A DNA stretch of 64,000 nucleotides, from the NCBI RefSeq assembly GCF_021462225.1, contig NC_061811.1, forward strand, positions 22,966,663-23,030,662, read 5' to 3'. A model generated the notes under the pieces. That model had not been told where the DNA came from. It ran no database searches and was given only the letters and a program-made list of their open reading frames with translations. Of the stretch, positions 13,720-26,135 are shown piece by piece. Made by a program: the position numbers and the translations under genes. Position 1 is the first letter of the stretch; the number at the start of each line of letters is the position of its first letter. The stretch comes from Girardinichthys multiradiatus (Eukaryota; Chordata; Actinopteri; Cyprinodontiformes; Goodeidae).

Positions 13720-13885
13720 AATTCAGTTCATTTCAATGCAGTTCTGTTTAAAGCTGTAGTTCACAGCAAATGTCATCTCAACCCACAAACAGACCACATG
13801 TATATTTGTAAATCCATAATCAGATCAGTCTAACCAATGACACAGATTTAGTTAAATGCATTCTCATTTTATTATAGTTACAATA
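13720..13885. repeat. repeat fragment nested in Tc1-A copy 2
   Basis: Breaks the Tc1-A alignment and contains GTTCACAGCAAATGTCATCT, matching a fish repeat (AATTCACAACA...GTC.TCTCAAGG) also seen near 36511-36600. Boundaries are approximate. Confidence 0.4.
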
Positions 13886-14329
13886 CAATACAGTCTCCTG
13901 CCTTCCTTGCTGTTTGTTTACTATTGTTCTGAGGCCTTCACAGAGCAGCTGGATTTATAGAGAGATTAAATCACACAAAGACTGGCTCTATTTACTAATA
14001 AAGTGACTTCTAGTTGCCACTGGATTGTATTTATGAAAGAGAAAAGCTGAATACAAATACACAGCACACTTTTCAGGTTTTTATTTGTAAAGAAAAAAAG
14101 AATAATTTTATAATAAATATTATCACGAATCATTTTCCTTGCGTTTCACAAAAACGCCACTTTGTGCAGGTTTGTCACATAAAATGAAATACATTCAAGT
14201 ATGTGGTTGTGTGAGAGGACATGATATTTCAGGAGCTATGAATACTTTTGATTCAGACTACTTGTGCATTGGATCGTTCAGGTTTATAATAGACGTGCTG
14301 ATGACCACTAGCGCATCTGAGTTGTAGTA

Positions 14330-14780
14330 GCTTGTCGCAGTACAAAAGACAGCAAAAGATCCCTCTCATCGCCCACCTCGGTGTCAATTCACAAGACAAG
14401 CGAAAGCACAAGCATTATCCCTACTTCCTGAGCTGGCAGGGAGGATGATAAAAACTTTTTGATTAAAGGAAGCGAATCATCTATTTCATTCTGAATCGGG
14501 AAGCGGGAAAAAGAGCGGAGGATTAATCTTAAGGCCGTCGTTTTACTGCCTATCCCCCCTCCTGTCTTGGAGCTGAAGAAGCGTGGGTGAATAATGGGGT
14601 GTCCATCAGCCGTGGGCTCAGGCCCAGATTGGGATTTTCTCTGGGGATAATACAAAGCACGGCGACAATTGATGATTCATAATGTACAGTTTTAGCCTGG
14701 CGATAGCGTCAGCTATTGTGGTGGGCATTAGTATTACAGTTTCTCAGCAAGTTGTTCCTGTCTGACAGCAATCTTTGCTT
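14330..14780. promoter_or_regulatory. candidate conserved non-coding element
   Basis: Unique, unusually GC-balanced for the region. Contains TGACAG at 14763-14768, GGATTAATCTTAAGG and GCGTCAGCTATTGTGG. It lies directly after Tc1-A copy 2. Confidence 0.35.
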
Positions 14781-16199
14781 CTTCTGCTGAGGAGGGGAGA
14801 ATCACAAATTTTAAATATGTACACATGGAATCATATATCCTGTTATTCAGATGACAAGTTGTACTTCAGAGTGTCTGGAAAACATCCTCACTCAGTCAAA
14901 CATGCACATTGTTAAAAAAATCATTTGAAAGAAAAGAGGAAATCAAGCAACAAGCAGCAGTGAATAATGTTACATCTATTTATTTACGTCCGCTCCCTCA
15001 TTTTGTACGCTGAAGCCTGAATAATCTTCCTAACAAAGTTGTCTTGCTCTCCACTTAGATGAGCAGCACCTGTCTTGTGGAGGTTGAGGCGGCACTAGAG
15101 GATCCATGGAAGGGATGCCATCCATCAGTAGTTCTATTTGATATTTAATTTAGACTTTTATGAGCCTTAGAGGATGGGCCATGTCATTTTTCTCTGCCTT
15201 GCTCTCTCTGTAAGGATGGAGGATAAATGCTTTCCCTCCATGGGGCAGCATAAGCTAGTCTCAACTTTATAACTGTATAGTGGTGATGCTTGTGGTGTAC
15301 AATTAGTGGCCTAAATAAAGCAGTAAGCACACTGGTTTCTGTCCAGATAATGCCTGTTATTACCTGGAAGAAAACTACAGCAGATGTCTGGGATAAAAAG
15401 AACATTTTTAGGTTTGAAAGCTGTAATAAAAGGTTACTGTTATTTCTCTCTTTGCATCATAAATTTGAAACCCGATATTTACATTCAGTGTATGAAAGGA
15501 CACATTTTTGTGACACATCTGACAAGAAATCAAGCAAAACATTTTTCTGTTTTAGGTCAGGTAGGATTAATAAACTATTTCAATTTGCATGAATATTGGG
15601 AGAGATGAGTGCTTTTCATTTGTTTTATGTTTCTTCAAAGTGAAAAGTTTTACTTTTCATTAATATTTGATGGAACTTCCTCCTGACAGGACCTCTGCAA
15701 CTGATACAGCTTTGTAGGCCACCTAGCGCACACACACCCTTTCATCTCCGTATGTAAAAGTAATAAAAGATTACCTATTTATCTATCATACAGTAAATAG
15801 AAATAATTTTGGTAATCCTAAATCACTAGAAAAGGAAAAGATTAGTCATAAAATAAGAATTTATTGGTTTGGCATCTTTTTGTACAGTGTATGTAAATAT
15901 CTGGTGTCTATTGTATTCTCTGCTCGGAACCGTTATGATAATGTCACATATGGAAGCACAAGAAGAACAATAATCCTGTTCAAAAGCTGCCCATTTTGCA
16001 TTAATCAAGTAAGTTTGTGAAATCATACACACATTTTACCATGATATATAGATGGAGTAAAATAGGTGCTTCTCTAAGAGGGTAATAACGAGTTTTATAA
16101 ACTAATTCTTTCCTAATGCTCTGTTTTAATGTAATTTATAGCCTCATTTATTACCCCTTTTGTATTAGTAATTATTTCTAAAATACCAAAGAGCCATCT
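14781..16199. other. AT-rich intergenic sequence, nothing recognised
   Basis: Two plus frames at 15290-15608 have no similarity; no repeat family recognised. Confidence 0.5.
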
Positions 16200-16730
16200 T
16201 TTCTTTCACTGCTCTTCTTAGCCTCTGATTTATTGTCTCATCTCTGGCCTGATGCCGTCTTCCCAAGGTGTGACATTTCAAAATATTTATAGCTCTGGCA
16301 CATTAAAGGGCTTCCTTTGAAGGTGACCGACTGCTCTTCCACGCCAGTGTAATTAATAGAATCTCAGCTTGCTTGTCAGCTATTATTTATCCACCTTCAT
16401 TCTGTTCAAACACTATAGAAAAAAGCAAGATTTTTGGCAATTTTCTTCACTTCATAAACAGCCGTTTTATGCCCGCAAATCCCAGGATGCATTGCACAGA
16501 GGGGTGAAAAGAACGCCATTCCCCATCAAAGCTCTGAAAGTTTAATATTTTATTGATTAGATTCAAGCCCTCTGTCCAAAGTGGCAATTAAAATTCAATT
16601 AAACTGACTGAAAGCATCATATTAAATTTCATCTCTTTATGAGCTTCAATGCTGGAGGACTTGAGCATAATCACACCCTTTTTAGATTATATTATCCTGT
16701 TCATTTACTATTAAAGTGACAGTTTTAGGT
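16200..16730. promoter_or_regulatory. candidate conserved non-coding element
   Basis: Unique sequence with GTGTAATTAATAGAATCTC, GTCAGCTATTATTTATCC and TGACAG at 16717-16722. It directly precedes the Tc1-A/LINE nest. Confidence 0.35.
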
Positions 16731-16834
16731 ATACTTTCAATATTTCTTGACTGTAACCCCCTAATGAACACATTTTATAGTCATTAAATCAACTATTATC
16801 CAGCACTCTGATAAAGAGAAATGGATGCTTTTTA

Positions 16835-17090
16835 TTCTGTGGTCCAGATTAGAAAATATAGAAATGTTGCACATTTTTTGCACAGGTACAGGAATTTACA
16901 CATAAAAATCAACCAGAAGTGTGTATTCACCATCTTTGCACATCTACAGATTCTAAAATCTCTGTCCATTATTTTTTGCACAGGCACTCAAGGTCACTCA
17001 GACTGTCATGCCACAGATATTCAGTTGGGTTTAGGTCTGATACTGGACTGGGCCATTTGAACACATGAATAAGCTGTGGTTTAAACCATT
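16835..17090 (-). mobile_element. Tc1-A copy 3, left part (split by LINE)
   Basis: Contains TTTGCACATCTACAGATTCT and GGGTTTAGGTCTGATACTGG, then GGGCCATTTGAACACATGAA, signatures of family A read antisense to its transposase. It is interrupted at the LINE 3' end. Confidence 0.75.
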
Positions 17091-17348
17091 GCAAGGCAAG
17101 GCAAGTTTATTTATATAGCACATTTCAGTAACAAGACAATTCAAAGTGTTGTACATGAAAAAAGAGAAAAAGAGACATAATAGGAAAAGTACATTGCAGT
17201 GGTATAAAGGTAACTAAATTATTAAAGAGAATAGAAAATTAATTATTGAAAAGATGATAGTAAAAAAATTAATTAAATAAAAAATTAATGATAAAATGAT
17301 TGATGAAAAAATGAAAGGAAAGTTGGACTGAAAACTAACTAATAATGT

Positions 17349-17941
17349 TTAGATGGCACAATCAAAGGCCACTCTTAACAAATACGTTTTTAATCTTGAT
17401 TTAAAGCAATTTAGGGTTTCAGCACTTTTACAGTTTTCTGGGAGTTTATTCCAGATTAGTGGAGCATAATAACTAAAAGTTGCTTCTCCATGTCTGGTTC
17501 TGGTTCTGGGTATGCAGAGTAGATTTGACCCAGAAGACCTGAGAGGTCTGGGTGGTTGATACACTGACAACAAGTCTGTAATGTATTTTGGTGCTAAGCC
17601 ATTCAGTGATTTATAGACTAACAGAAGTATTTTAAAGCTCTCTGAGCTACAGGGAGCCAGTGTAGGGACTTTAGAACCGGGGTGATGTGCTCCACTTTCT
17701 TAGTTCTAGTGAGGACGCGGGCAGCAGTGTTCTGGATCAACTGCAGCTGTCTGATCGACTTTTTAGGCAGACCTGTGAAGACACCGTTGCAGTAATCAAT
17801 TCTACTAAAGATGAACGCATGAATTAGTTTTTCAAGGTCCTGCTGAGACATTAGTCCTTTAATCCTGGAGATGTTCTTTAGGTGATAGAAGGCCGACCTT
17901 GTTACTGTCAGCCTTCTAAGGTTTAGGTCTGAGCCCATCAC
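17349..17941 (-). pseudogene. LINE ORF C-terminal region, broken
   Basis: Frames 17618-17941 and 17349-17573 carry the region after RT: RIDYCNGVFTGLPKKSIRQL, AARVLTRTKKVEHITPVLKS and FKSRLKTYLLRVAFD. This matches the conserved C-terminus of fish L2-like elements. A frameshift lies between the two frames. Confidence 0.8.
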
Positions 17942-17953
17942 TACACCCAGGTT

Positions 17954-18696
17954 TCAAGCCTGACTGGTGGTTTCTAGCTGTATTAACTGAAGCTTTGTGC
18001 TAACTTTTAAACGCTCTTCCTTTGGTCCAAAGATTATTACTTCCGTTTTGTTTTGATTCAGTTGAAGAAGATTTTGACCCATCCATGCATTGATTTCTTC
18101 TAAGCATTTACCCAGCGCTTGAATGGGTTCATGGTCACCTGGTGACATTGTGACGTATAGCTGTGTGTTGTCTGCATAGTTATGATAACTTACGTTGTTG
18201 TTTATTAAAATCTGAGTTAGGGGGAGCATGTAGATATTGAACAGGAAGGGCCCTAAGATGGACCCTTGGGGAACGCCACATGTGATTTTTGTGGTCTCTG
18301 ATGTAAAGTTACCTACTGACACAAAAAAGTCCCTGTCCTTCAAGTAGGATTTAAACCAGTTGAGTGCTGTACCAGAAAGGCAGACCCAGTTTTCCAGGCT
18401 CTCTAATAAAATGGAGTGATCAACAGTGTCGAATGCTGCACTAAGGTCCAACAATACCAGCACTGTGGTTCTTCCACAGTCTGCATTTATACAGATGTCA
18501 TTGAACACCTGACAAGAGCAGTCTCTGTACTGTGGTGAGCAGGAAGCCTGACTGGAAGACATCGAAGCGGTTGGTCATTGTTAGGAAGTTGTTTAACTGC
18601 TGAAACAGCTTTTTCAATAATCTTACTGATGAAGGGGAGGTTTGATATTGCCCTGTAGTTCTGTAGTAGCAGCTTGTCCAAGTTGCTCTTTTTCAA
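17954..18696 (-). pseudogene. LINE reverse-transcriptase domain, inactive
   Basis: Frames 18487-18696 and 17954-18562 together cover RT motifs from the N-terminal fingers to the thumb. A 202-codon open stretch contains [10 protein letters not shown] and YADNTQLY; a frameshift separates the upstream part. The altered YADN box argues against activity. Confidence 0.8.
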
Positions 18697-18890
18697 TAGA
18701 GGTTTGATAATTGCTGTTTATTAGGGCCTGGGGGAAAACACCTGATAAAAGGGACATGTTTGTTATTTGAGTTAAATCAGATGTTATTACAGGCAAAGCT
18801 TTCTTAAGGAAATCTGTGGGTAAAACATTGAGACAGCAGGAAGAAGAGCTTAGTACAAATTTTTGTAGTTTATTTGGTAAATATCTGGCA

Positions 18891-19255
18891 GGAGTTTTAG
18901 GTTTTTTTCCTGCTGCAAGTTGATCCTCTGCTCCAGCGTCAAGTGTTTGGGGATATCTAACAGATTTTCTTGGCTGTAGTTAGCTCCATCTACTCTGACC
19001 AGCTTCTCTGTTGCTACTGAAGAAACTGAGTGTAATGCTGCAACCACCATGTTTCATTGAGTGGACAGGGTTCAGGTGCTTTTTTTCAGGAAATTGTGTT
19101 ATACAAATGCATACAGCACTTTTAAGATTTGCATTAAAAAAAAAAAAAAAATAATAGAAAATCTTTCTTCCATGCCATTTGTACTGGTGGTTTAGTGCTG
19201 GTATAAAACCTAATAAATGATTAGGGATTATGAACACTTTTGCATGGCACTGTAC
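18891..19255 (-). mobile_element. Tc1-A copy 3, right part (split by LINE)
   Basis: Resumes with a decayed version of the family (CATCTACTCTGACCAGCTTC, AATGCTGCAACCACCATG) and ends GAACACTTTTGCATGGCAC, the family TIR. In the minus frame, SVSSVATEKLVRVDGANYSQ is a mutated piece of transposase. An internal A-run lies at 19136-19152. Confidence 0.75.
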
Positions 19256-19299
19256 ATTCTATGATTGTCCTATAGTATCAAAATCTTCTTTGGTACTGT

Positions 19300-19730
19300 T
19301 TAAAATGTATTATCTAAAGAAGAAATTTGGAATTTGCAGTAAGCTTTAAAAACCTCAGAAAAGTCCAACACTTGGTTGTTGTGATCTAAACAATTCAGCT
19401 GTAGTTTGGCTGTACAGAATGTTTGCTGGAATGTGAAGGTCTTTTGCAGCCTCCTACAGGATTTGCAGTGTCTTGTGTTTCACGCAGTCAATCTTCCCTT
19501 AAATTCTGAATAACTTCCTCATCTCTGTTAGAGAAAACAATCCCCAGAGCATGATGCTGCTACCACCATGTTTCTTTGTAGAGCTTTTCTTTTTTCTTCC
19601 ATTTTATACTTATGCTCCACTTTGTGTCAGTATCTCACATAAAATCTCCCAAAGGTTTATCAAGGTTTGTGGTTGTAACATGACAAAATGTGTAAAAATT
19701 CAAGGGATGTTAACAGTTCTATAACACACT
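19300..19730 (-). mobile_element. Tc1-A copy 4, internally deleted
   Basis: Landmarks: CAATCCCCAGAGCATGATGC, TACCACCATGTTTCTTTGT, then a jump to the terminal part (CACTTTGTGTCAGTATCTCA, GGTTGTAACATGACAAAATG). The central transposase part is deleted. The left end is diffuse. Confidence 0.7.
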
Positions 19731-20904
19731 ATAAACCAAACCAAGCAATGCCTACCAGTATTACATACACAGTTGATACATTTCCGTCAGCGTTCAGTGA
19801 AAAGTGTTCTTTTGTTATTAGGACTATGCCAAGTTTTACATCTAGTGCTGGGACGTTTGTCTTTTTTACATGCGCATTACTTTAAAGTTAGTATAAATAT
19901 TAGTGAGTCGTATATATTTTAATTACATCTTATAAAAGCAGGACTCTGCAGCCTTGTTAGTACCTTTGCAAGGCAATCCTTGGTCAAACTGGTGAATATT
20001 AGCTCTCCCAAGGGAACCATGAATGTCTGTATAAAATTTATTTGCAATCAGTGCAATAGTAGTTGAGGTATAATACTTGAAAGAAATAGCAGAATCAAGA
20101 TGGTGCTGAAGAAAAAAAAACTGCCACAGGGGGATTTATTTTTTCTGAAAAGATAAATGTTTCATTATGGCAAAATTTCCTATATCTGCTGAGGTTTCTC
20201 TTTAAGGTGCTCTTTAAGGTTTGATTAAGTGGCATAAAGCCAAATGTGATCAGGATATCCCCATTAATACAAAAAAGACTTAAACTTCTGATCTGTTAAT
20301 TGGTCAAACTCTCATCTTAGGTGTGCTGCTATGCACAGCAAAACCACTGATTCCTCAGCATTCACCACAACGAACAAAGCTGTTTAGATGTAAACATAGA
20401 GCAGTGTGACTGAGACTGAGAGAGCTTGTTATTACAGAGTGCCTCTCTGTTTCCCCCCAGACTGTTTGCTCTGTGTGATTATTCTTTCAAGCTCCCCGAA
20501 CATCCCTGTTCCCGCCTCTGTGATAAAGATATTCATTTACCTGATATGAAAATCTTGTTCACAGCCGATCCCAAATGACTGTGGATGGTAGAGGAAGAAA
20601 GTAGGGAGGTGAGCGACAGCAAAGGTGGATAAAGGAGCCGATGGAGCAGGAGTGTAGGAGAAAAAGAAAGGAAGAATGGCATAAAATATTAAATCACCAG
20701 TAAGTCAATTTGACTCTAGGAGTCAGCATAACAACAAATTATGGTTTTGCGTATATTGGAGGTGGTGGGTTTTTATTGATGTGTTGAGAAATTATTTTCA
20801 ACTCATGAAGTCAATTAAAGTAATAAAGAATACTTGGTAATTAATGAATAAACCGGTGTGAGTTCAGAGCTGTAAACATTTCTGTATATGGATGTACCTC
20901 AATA
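19731..20904. other. intergenic sequence, nothing recognised
   Basis: Unique, AT-rich. 20390-20620 is more balanced and may be a conserved element, but no clear motif supports it. Confidence 0.45.
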
Positions 20905-21540
20905 CAGTGCATTGCAAAAGTATTCAAGCAACATGTTTTCACACTTTGTGACATTACAACCACGAACATTAATATACTTAATTAGAATTTAATGTGGTAG
21001 ACCAACAAAACGTAACACAAAATGTTAAAGTGCAGAAAAATTATACATAGTTTACAAAAATAAAAAAAATAAAAAATTGTTGTGCATATGTATCAGACCC
21101 CATGAGACAATACTTTGTCAAACCACCTTTCACTACAATTGTAGTGCTGCTGCAAGTTTTTTTGGATTCAGGTCTGGACTTTGACTAGACCATTCTAACA
21201 CATCAATATCTTTTGATATAAGTCTGGCCTTATGTTAAGGGACATTATCCTGCTGGAAGATCTTCATTCCAGTCTTATTTCTCTAACAGGTTTTGTTCCA
21301 GGGTTGCCTTTTATTTAACTCTACATTCTACTGTGGAGATACAGTGTTCACGGTACAGTTTTCATTTCAGGGGATTGTTGTAAACAAATACAAACCAAAC
21401 TTTTCCGAATTTATTTGTAAAAAAACAAAAAGTAAATTAAATTACAAGTATGTAATCCTTAGTGTTGGTCACAGATACCAGTTAAAGACATTGAAATTTG
21501 TTCCTATAATGTGACAAAATGTGAATGAATTTGATGATGT
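20905..21540 (-). mobile_element. Tc1-A copy 5, internally deleted, both ends present
   Basis: Starts with ACAGTGCATTGCAAAAGTAT and CACTTTGTGACATTACAACC, the family TIR, and ends with TATAATGTGACAAAATGTGA. Inside, TCAGGTCTGGACTTTGACTA and ATCCTGCTGGAAGATCTTCA survive; most of the coding part is gone. Confidence 0.8.
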
Positions 21541-21989
21541 TCCAAGTCAATCTCCCCGTCTTTTATTTTGTTTGAATGTACGGCTCACTCATTTCAGGTT
21601 TTATTGTCTCCGTCTGGGGAGCTCTGCTTTCCCCTATAAAACGGCCACCATGCGCAACACATCAGGGAAGTTCTTGATTCTGTACTCAGTAATTTAAAGC
21701 CTTTATGGAAATGCAATTTCAGGGCTCAGTGCTTGTTTTTCTAAATTGTACTCAAGGAATTAGCTACTCCAACCACAAATCAGTTGAATTTATGTCCAGT
21801 TGTAATACACTTTATGGGCCCATGGTACATTGCTTCAAAAACAGTAGATGTGGAATTATGATAAATATAACGAGGTTTTTTCTTTCCTCTTTACTTGCCT
21901 CTTAACGTTTCTCACCCTCCTTCCTTCACTCTCTCTCAGCTGCAGGGGAGGGGGGAGGACGTGAAGCGTGTTTACGTACGCCATACAAT

Positions 21990-22720
21990 ACATTTAATGT
22001 CTTAGTAAGGGCCGCCAACAAAACCTGATTAATGTCCTCATCTCTTTTATTAAAGATAAGAGTGGCACTGCAGTCAGAAGATAGAGAGGGTGCCATAAAT
22101 CTCAGGCAAAATGAGCAGTCAAATAATCACTCATCAGAAATGAAATCTACATACATTAACACTTGCAGACGTTCTGCCGTGAATATAAACATGGGGCTTA
22201 CGGGTGATGAAGCCACCTCCATTTATCCATATACTCTCAGCTGTAGGGGGAGGTGGAGCAGCATGAACACTGTGAGCTCTCAGCTTGCAATGATGTTTAA
22301 GGGGCTCGTGTCTTGCTAAGCTATGGTCCGCCAGACTGAGCATGTGTCCAGGGAAGCAGACATGCAATCATTAGAGCAATGGATGAGTTGGATGGCAGAG
22401 GCAATTAAGCATCTCCCTGAATAGGACATAATGTTGATCCATTCCTACGATTAATCAAAGCATGCATTAGACAGTGATGGGCGACCCTGTGCCTTTGTGA
22501 CAAAATGATTCTTCATCCCCTGTTTGGGGATAGGGATCCTGAGGTCCCTAATGCGCCTTAGAGGTGCCCCAATGAAATCCGGTCATCCATTTTGCTTCTG
22601 TCGCTGACAGCTATCAACCTGTCTCCTGCCAGCCACGGAACATTATCTGAACTCCTAAGGCGGTTAGTGACAACGACTAAGATCATGGGTGGTGGTGGCG
22701 AACAGGCAGATATGTAAGGC
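21990..22720. promoter_or_regulatory. candidate conserved non-coding element
   Basis: Long unique, GC-balanced stretch. Carries TGACAG at 22605-22610 in the arrangement TGACAGCTATCAACCTGTC, where a second, inverted MEIS-like half follows. Also CTGATTAATGTCC near 22025. Nearby short open frames are not gene-like. Confidence 0.35.
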
Positions 22721-23060
22721 ATAGAAATTGTTTCCCTGCTTTTGTGAAATCATTCATTCACATAGATGTACGTTCACATAATGTACTACAGACAAAATCT
22801 GTTCAGATGCATACAAGTTTGTTTTTATGTATGTATATTACACGGCAGGCCTAAAATATGTTGAAAATGACCTGATGCTGCTTCATGCTTCCACTTTGCA
22901 GCATCTGGAAGGGAAATATTGTACTTTCCTCTGCAGTTGTCATTAAAAATGAATTTCACAAAACAAATAACTTAAATGCATTTACTTCGGTTTTGATCAA
23001 AATATTCTAGGATCGCTAAATATTAAAACTCAATCTACATTATGCTACGCCATTTGAAGT

Positions 23061-23990
23061 CATTGTTGACTCAAAGCCCTTGAAAAGCCAAACAGGTCAA
23101 ATTCTTATCCAGTCGTATAGAATCTGATTCGGTCCAAATTCAATGCAGATCTATCCAATTCATTCAGACACAATCAAATTATAAAGTAAAATTCAGATCA
23201 AGTTTTGCAAAGTCCAGTTCAATGAAATTATTAATATAATACAGTCAAATTTAGGAAGCCCAATCGATTGCATGGAGTCCTTCTCTGTGTTGCAACCAGC
23301 ATTCCTTAGCAAGCACGTGGCGACAGTGGAAAGGAACGCCTTTCCTTTAACAGTAAGAAACCTCCAGGAGAACCCAGCTCAGTATGAGTGGGCATCTGCT
23401 AGGATTGGCTGGGGATTGATGCCAGAATATAAACACACAAAAAAACACAGGAACACTCAGTTAACAGCAGCATCTAGGGTAGGAGATACAGCTAGACATA
23501 AAATCACCAGAATAGATATACTTTCTGTAGGAAAGAAACAAGCAACCAAATAAAAAAAAAAAAAAAACAACAAAACAAAGAGAGCCCTCCAAGGTTATAG
23601 CACCAACAACTCTGTCAATCACTCCATCCAGGAAGTAGAATCATCTAAAGACAGAAGCGCTTTCCAGGTAAAAAAATAAAATAAAATAAAAAACCAAACA
23701 AAATGAAAGAATATACACAAAGTTATGGGCAGCAATCAATGTGTCAGTGGCTCTGCCCATGAAAGATACCGCAATAAATTCAAAATATTTCTAATGAAAG
23801 ACAAGAGTCCAGAAACTTGGAGGCAGCAAATGCCTCATCAATGACTTTGGTCAGGAAAAAGGCACAGCTAGACATTGACTCAATGTTGACTCAATGGATC
23901 AGGAATACTTTCTTTTGAAAGATGCTCAATGAGAGTACAAATGTGATGTTACAACCTTTCTGACAACTCTTGATAGAAAACCGTATATAA
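23061..23990. repeat. teleost interspersed repeat
   Basis: AGCAAGCACGTGGCGACAGT, GGAAAGGAACGCCTTTCCTT and AAGAAACCTCCAGGAGAACC are hallmarks of a high-copy fish repeat usually preceded by AATTCA-rich sequence, as here (23090-23240). It includes A-runs at 23551-23569 and an AAAAT tract near 23670-23692. The right part is loosely defined. The 93-codon frame at 23272 is within the repeat. Confidence 0.6.
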
Positions 23991-25759
23991 ACAACTGCTT
24001 CAACAACAATATGATGTTTACTTATGTATAATCTCAAATTAATGTTTTATTGATGTCATAATTGCTTTAGCTATCCTTTTCTGCGTACCTTTTATTCTTT
24101 AAGCAGTTTTATAACTGTGTATGACTGTTTTGATTCTTTAACTCAAGTTATGGATCTGCCTACTTCCTGAGCCCCTCTAAACAAGTACAGACTTTACATT
24201 ACTGCAATGCCTCCCGTTGATCAACATATTATCTCCTTGGTCACTAACTAATTCAAAATTCTTGACCTTCTTCATGTTGACTAGCGCCTATAAATAATGC
24301 ACTGTCTGACTGATAAAAATTCATAATAATTATTAGTCACTTATGATCTAAATGTCCTGGCATGTTTTATTTAGCATTTGATACAACTATGTTTGTAGCT
24401 TTTCAAAAAATGTAAATGTTGAAAGCAAAATGATGGTTTAGGACTGTATTTCTTAACAACAGACTCGTTTATATTTCATGAAAATTCAAAACATATCCTG
24501 TCATTCTGTGTCATTCTGTTTTATTCCTGCACTCCATTCCGCTCCTCCCATATGGCCACCTATTCAGCTGTACTGCTGTAGCATGAGATCATTACCTTCA
24601 TCATTGAGCCCAGGCATCTGAGCGCCTGTTAACCTGGAACAGGCTCGGCTGTGCTGATTGTACAATATGCTCCTTGTTATTCTAGGATCATTGACGCTAA
24701 ACCCCTGGCAATCAAGTCAGTTTTGTTGAAGCTCATTGGCTCAGTGGGGTCTCATCTCATCTGTGTGCTGGGAATGAAGGCGATAGTGTTCGGGTTAGTT
24801 AGGTAGAAATTCTTTGATAATGGCACATGTTACATTAGACTCCTACAAACCAACGATAAGTGTTTCAGTGTCTGTGTAATATAATTTACAGAATGGTTAT
24901 GATAGATAAGAAATTCCCCTGAGGTATGAAGCGGAGATGAATTGTTGAATGTTAATCTACATTTGTTCAATGCTATATAACGAATACGCATGCATACGTT
25001 CCAGCTGCAGATGATATATGGCCAGCAAACTTAGTGGCAGGATGTGTTTGGTAATGCTGCGATCATACATGTACAAAACTTCAGTCTAAAAATGTGTCAG
25101 AAACTCGACATAATTTATTTTTATATGTAAATCTCAACACCAACTTATACAAGAACATGGTTAAAGTTTTGATCATTAGTATCAAGTTAGATAAATAATT
25201 ATGACTGTCAGAACAAAATGGCTTTTAAGCTCTTGACAAATAAATTATGAAGCAACATTTGTTTGAGTTGTAGAAACAAAGACAATGAAGGCTACATATT
25301 CTAACAATGAGGGCAGGCAAACCAGTAGCTACGGATAGTTGTAGATTTTGGTTAGTGTATAGCTAATTGTGATTTTATCCTTTTTTCACATTCCAAATCT
25401 TGGTCTATGCATTGTTTTAATGTGCATTACACATTAAACTGTCATCTTTGTGCGCCATGTAGGTACCTGAATTATTTTGTTTGCTGGGTAGGCATAATTC
25501 ATACCTCATAGCAGAATATGTATGGCACACCCGTAACTTATATACATAGATATGCAGCTTCAATTGTTTTTATGAGAAACACCATTCAAATGTTAAATCA
25601 TTTAGACTTTCAGATGAGACTCAAACTTAACTTTTTGGGCCACATGCCAAACTCTAGGGGGGCAAAGGGCAAGGAAGTTGGGAAGAAAATCTCTTAAAAG
25701 ATGCAAAGGTTTGGGACTAGTCTGGAGGTTCACTTTCCGTCAGCTCCCTAAATCCCTCT
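23991..25759. other. AT-rich intergenic sequence with a possible conserved element
   Basis: 24530-24800 is unique and GC-balanced (CATTGAGCCCAGGCATCTGA; GATCATTGACGC) and may be conserved. Nothing else recognised. Confidence 0.4.
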
Positions 25760-26135
25760 TTAATATGCAGCCAGTGCTACAATTGAGTGGTTTGGATCAA
25801 AACAAAACCATGTGTTAAAATGGCCCAATCAAAGTCTAGACCTAAATTCCAATTAAGAATTTGGAGAAAAATGTGATGGTCACAGATGCTGACAATCCAA
25901 TACAACTGAGCTTGATCCAAGAATGGGGAAACACTTGCCGTCTCTAGATGTGCAAAGCTGTAATTGTAGTGAAAGGCGATTCTGTGGAGAATTAACTCAG
26001 GGGGATGAATACATATGCACACCAAGTTTTTTATGACATGAAATCCCAACAAAATGCATTTAAGTTTGAGGTTGAAAAGTGACAAAATGTGAAACAGTTC
26101 AAGAGGTGTAAATACTTTTGCAAAGCACTCTCTAT
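25760..26135 (+). mobile_element. Tc1-A copy 6, 3' fragment in opposite orientation
   Basis: Here the sense strand of the family is on plus: AAATGGCCCAATCAAAGTCT, GATGTGCAAAGCTGTAATTG, AAGTGACAAAATGTGAAACA and TACTTTTGCAAAGCACT. It encodes the end of a transposase and the right TIR only. The 134-codon minus frame over it is antisense to the element. Confidence 0.8.

Larger units (their letters stand above)
12935..14290 (-). mobile_element. Tc1-A copy 2, nearly full length but decayed
   Basis: The longest family-A relic. Minus-strand frames keep [19 protein letters not shown] (the Tc1 GGGS-WGCF core) at 13269-13457 and further fragments to 13603. Plus-strand landmarks include TTTGCACATCTAGATAATGA and ATGATACTGCCACCACCATA. 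The right end reads TATGAATACTTTTGATTCAG. A foreign repeat interrupts it at about 13720-13885. Confidence 0.85.
17091..18890 (-). mobile_element. L2-like non-LTR retrotransposon, 5'-truncated and decayed
   Basis: On the minus strand, reverse-transcriptase pieces appear in order: NYRAISNLPFISKIIEKAV, then [40 protein letters not shown] and YADNTQLYV, followed by a C-terminal part (RSAFYHLKNISRIKGLMS; YYAPLIWNKLPENCKSAETL). The 3' end reads, on the plus strand, GCAAGGCAAGTTTATTTATA, typical of L2-clade fish LINEs. The catalytic YADD box reads YADN, and frameshifts and stops break the frame. It is inserted in a Tc1-A copy. The boundary near 18840-18895 is approximate. Confidence 0.85.

Noticed and set aside
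23612..23621. CTGTCAATCA, the reverse complement of a PBX-MEIS site
   Set aside because: It lies in a high-copy interspersed repeat, so a chance or repeat-borne match is likelier than a meis2 enhancer.
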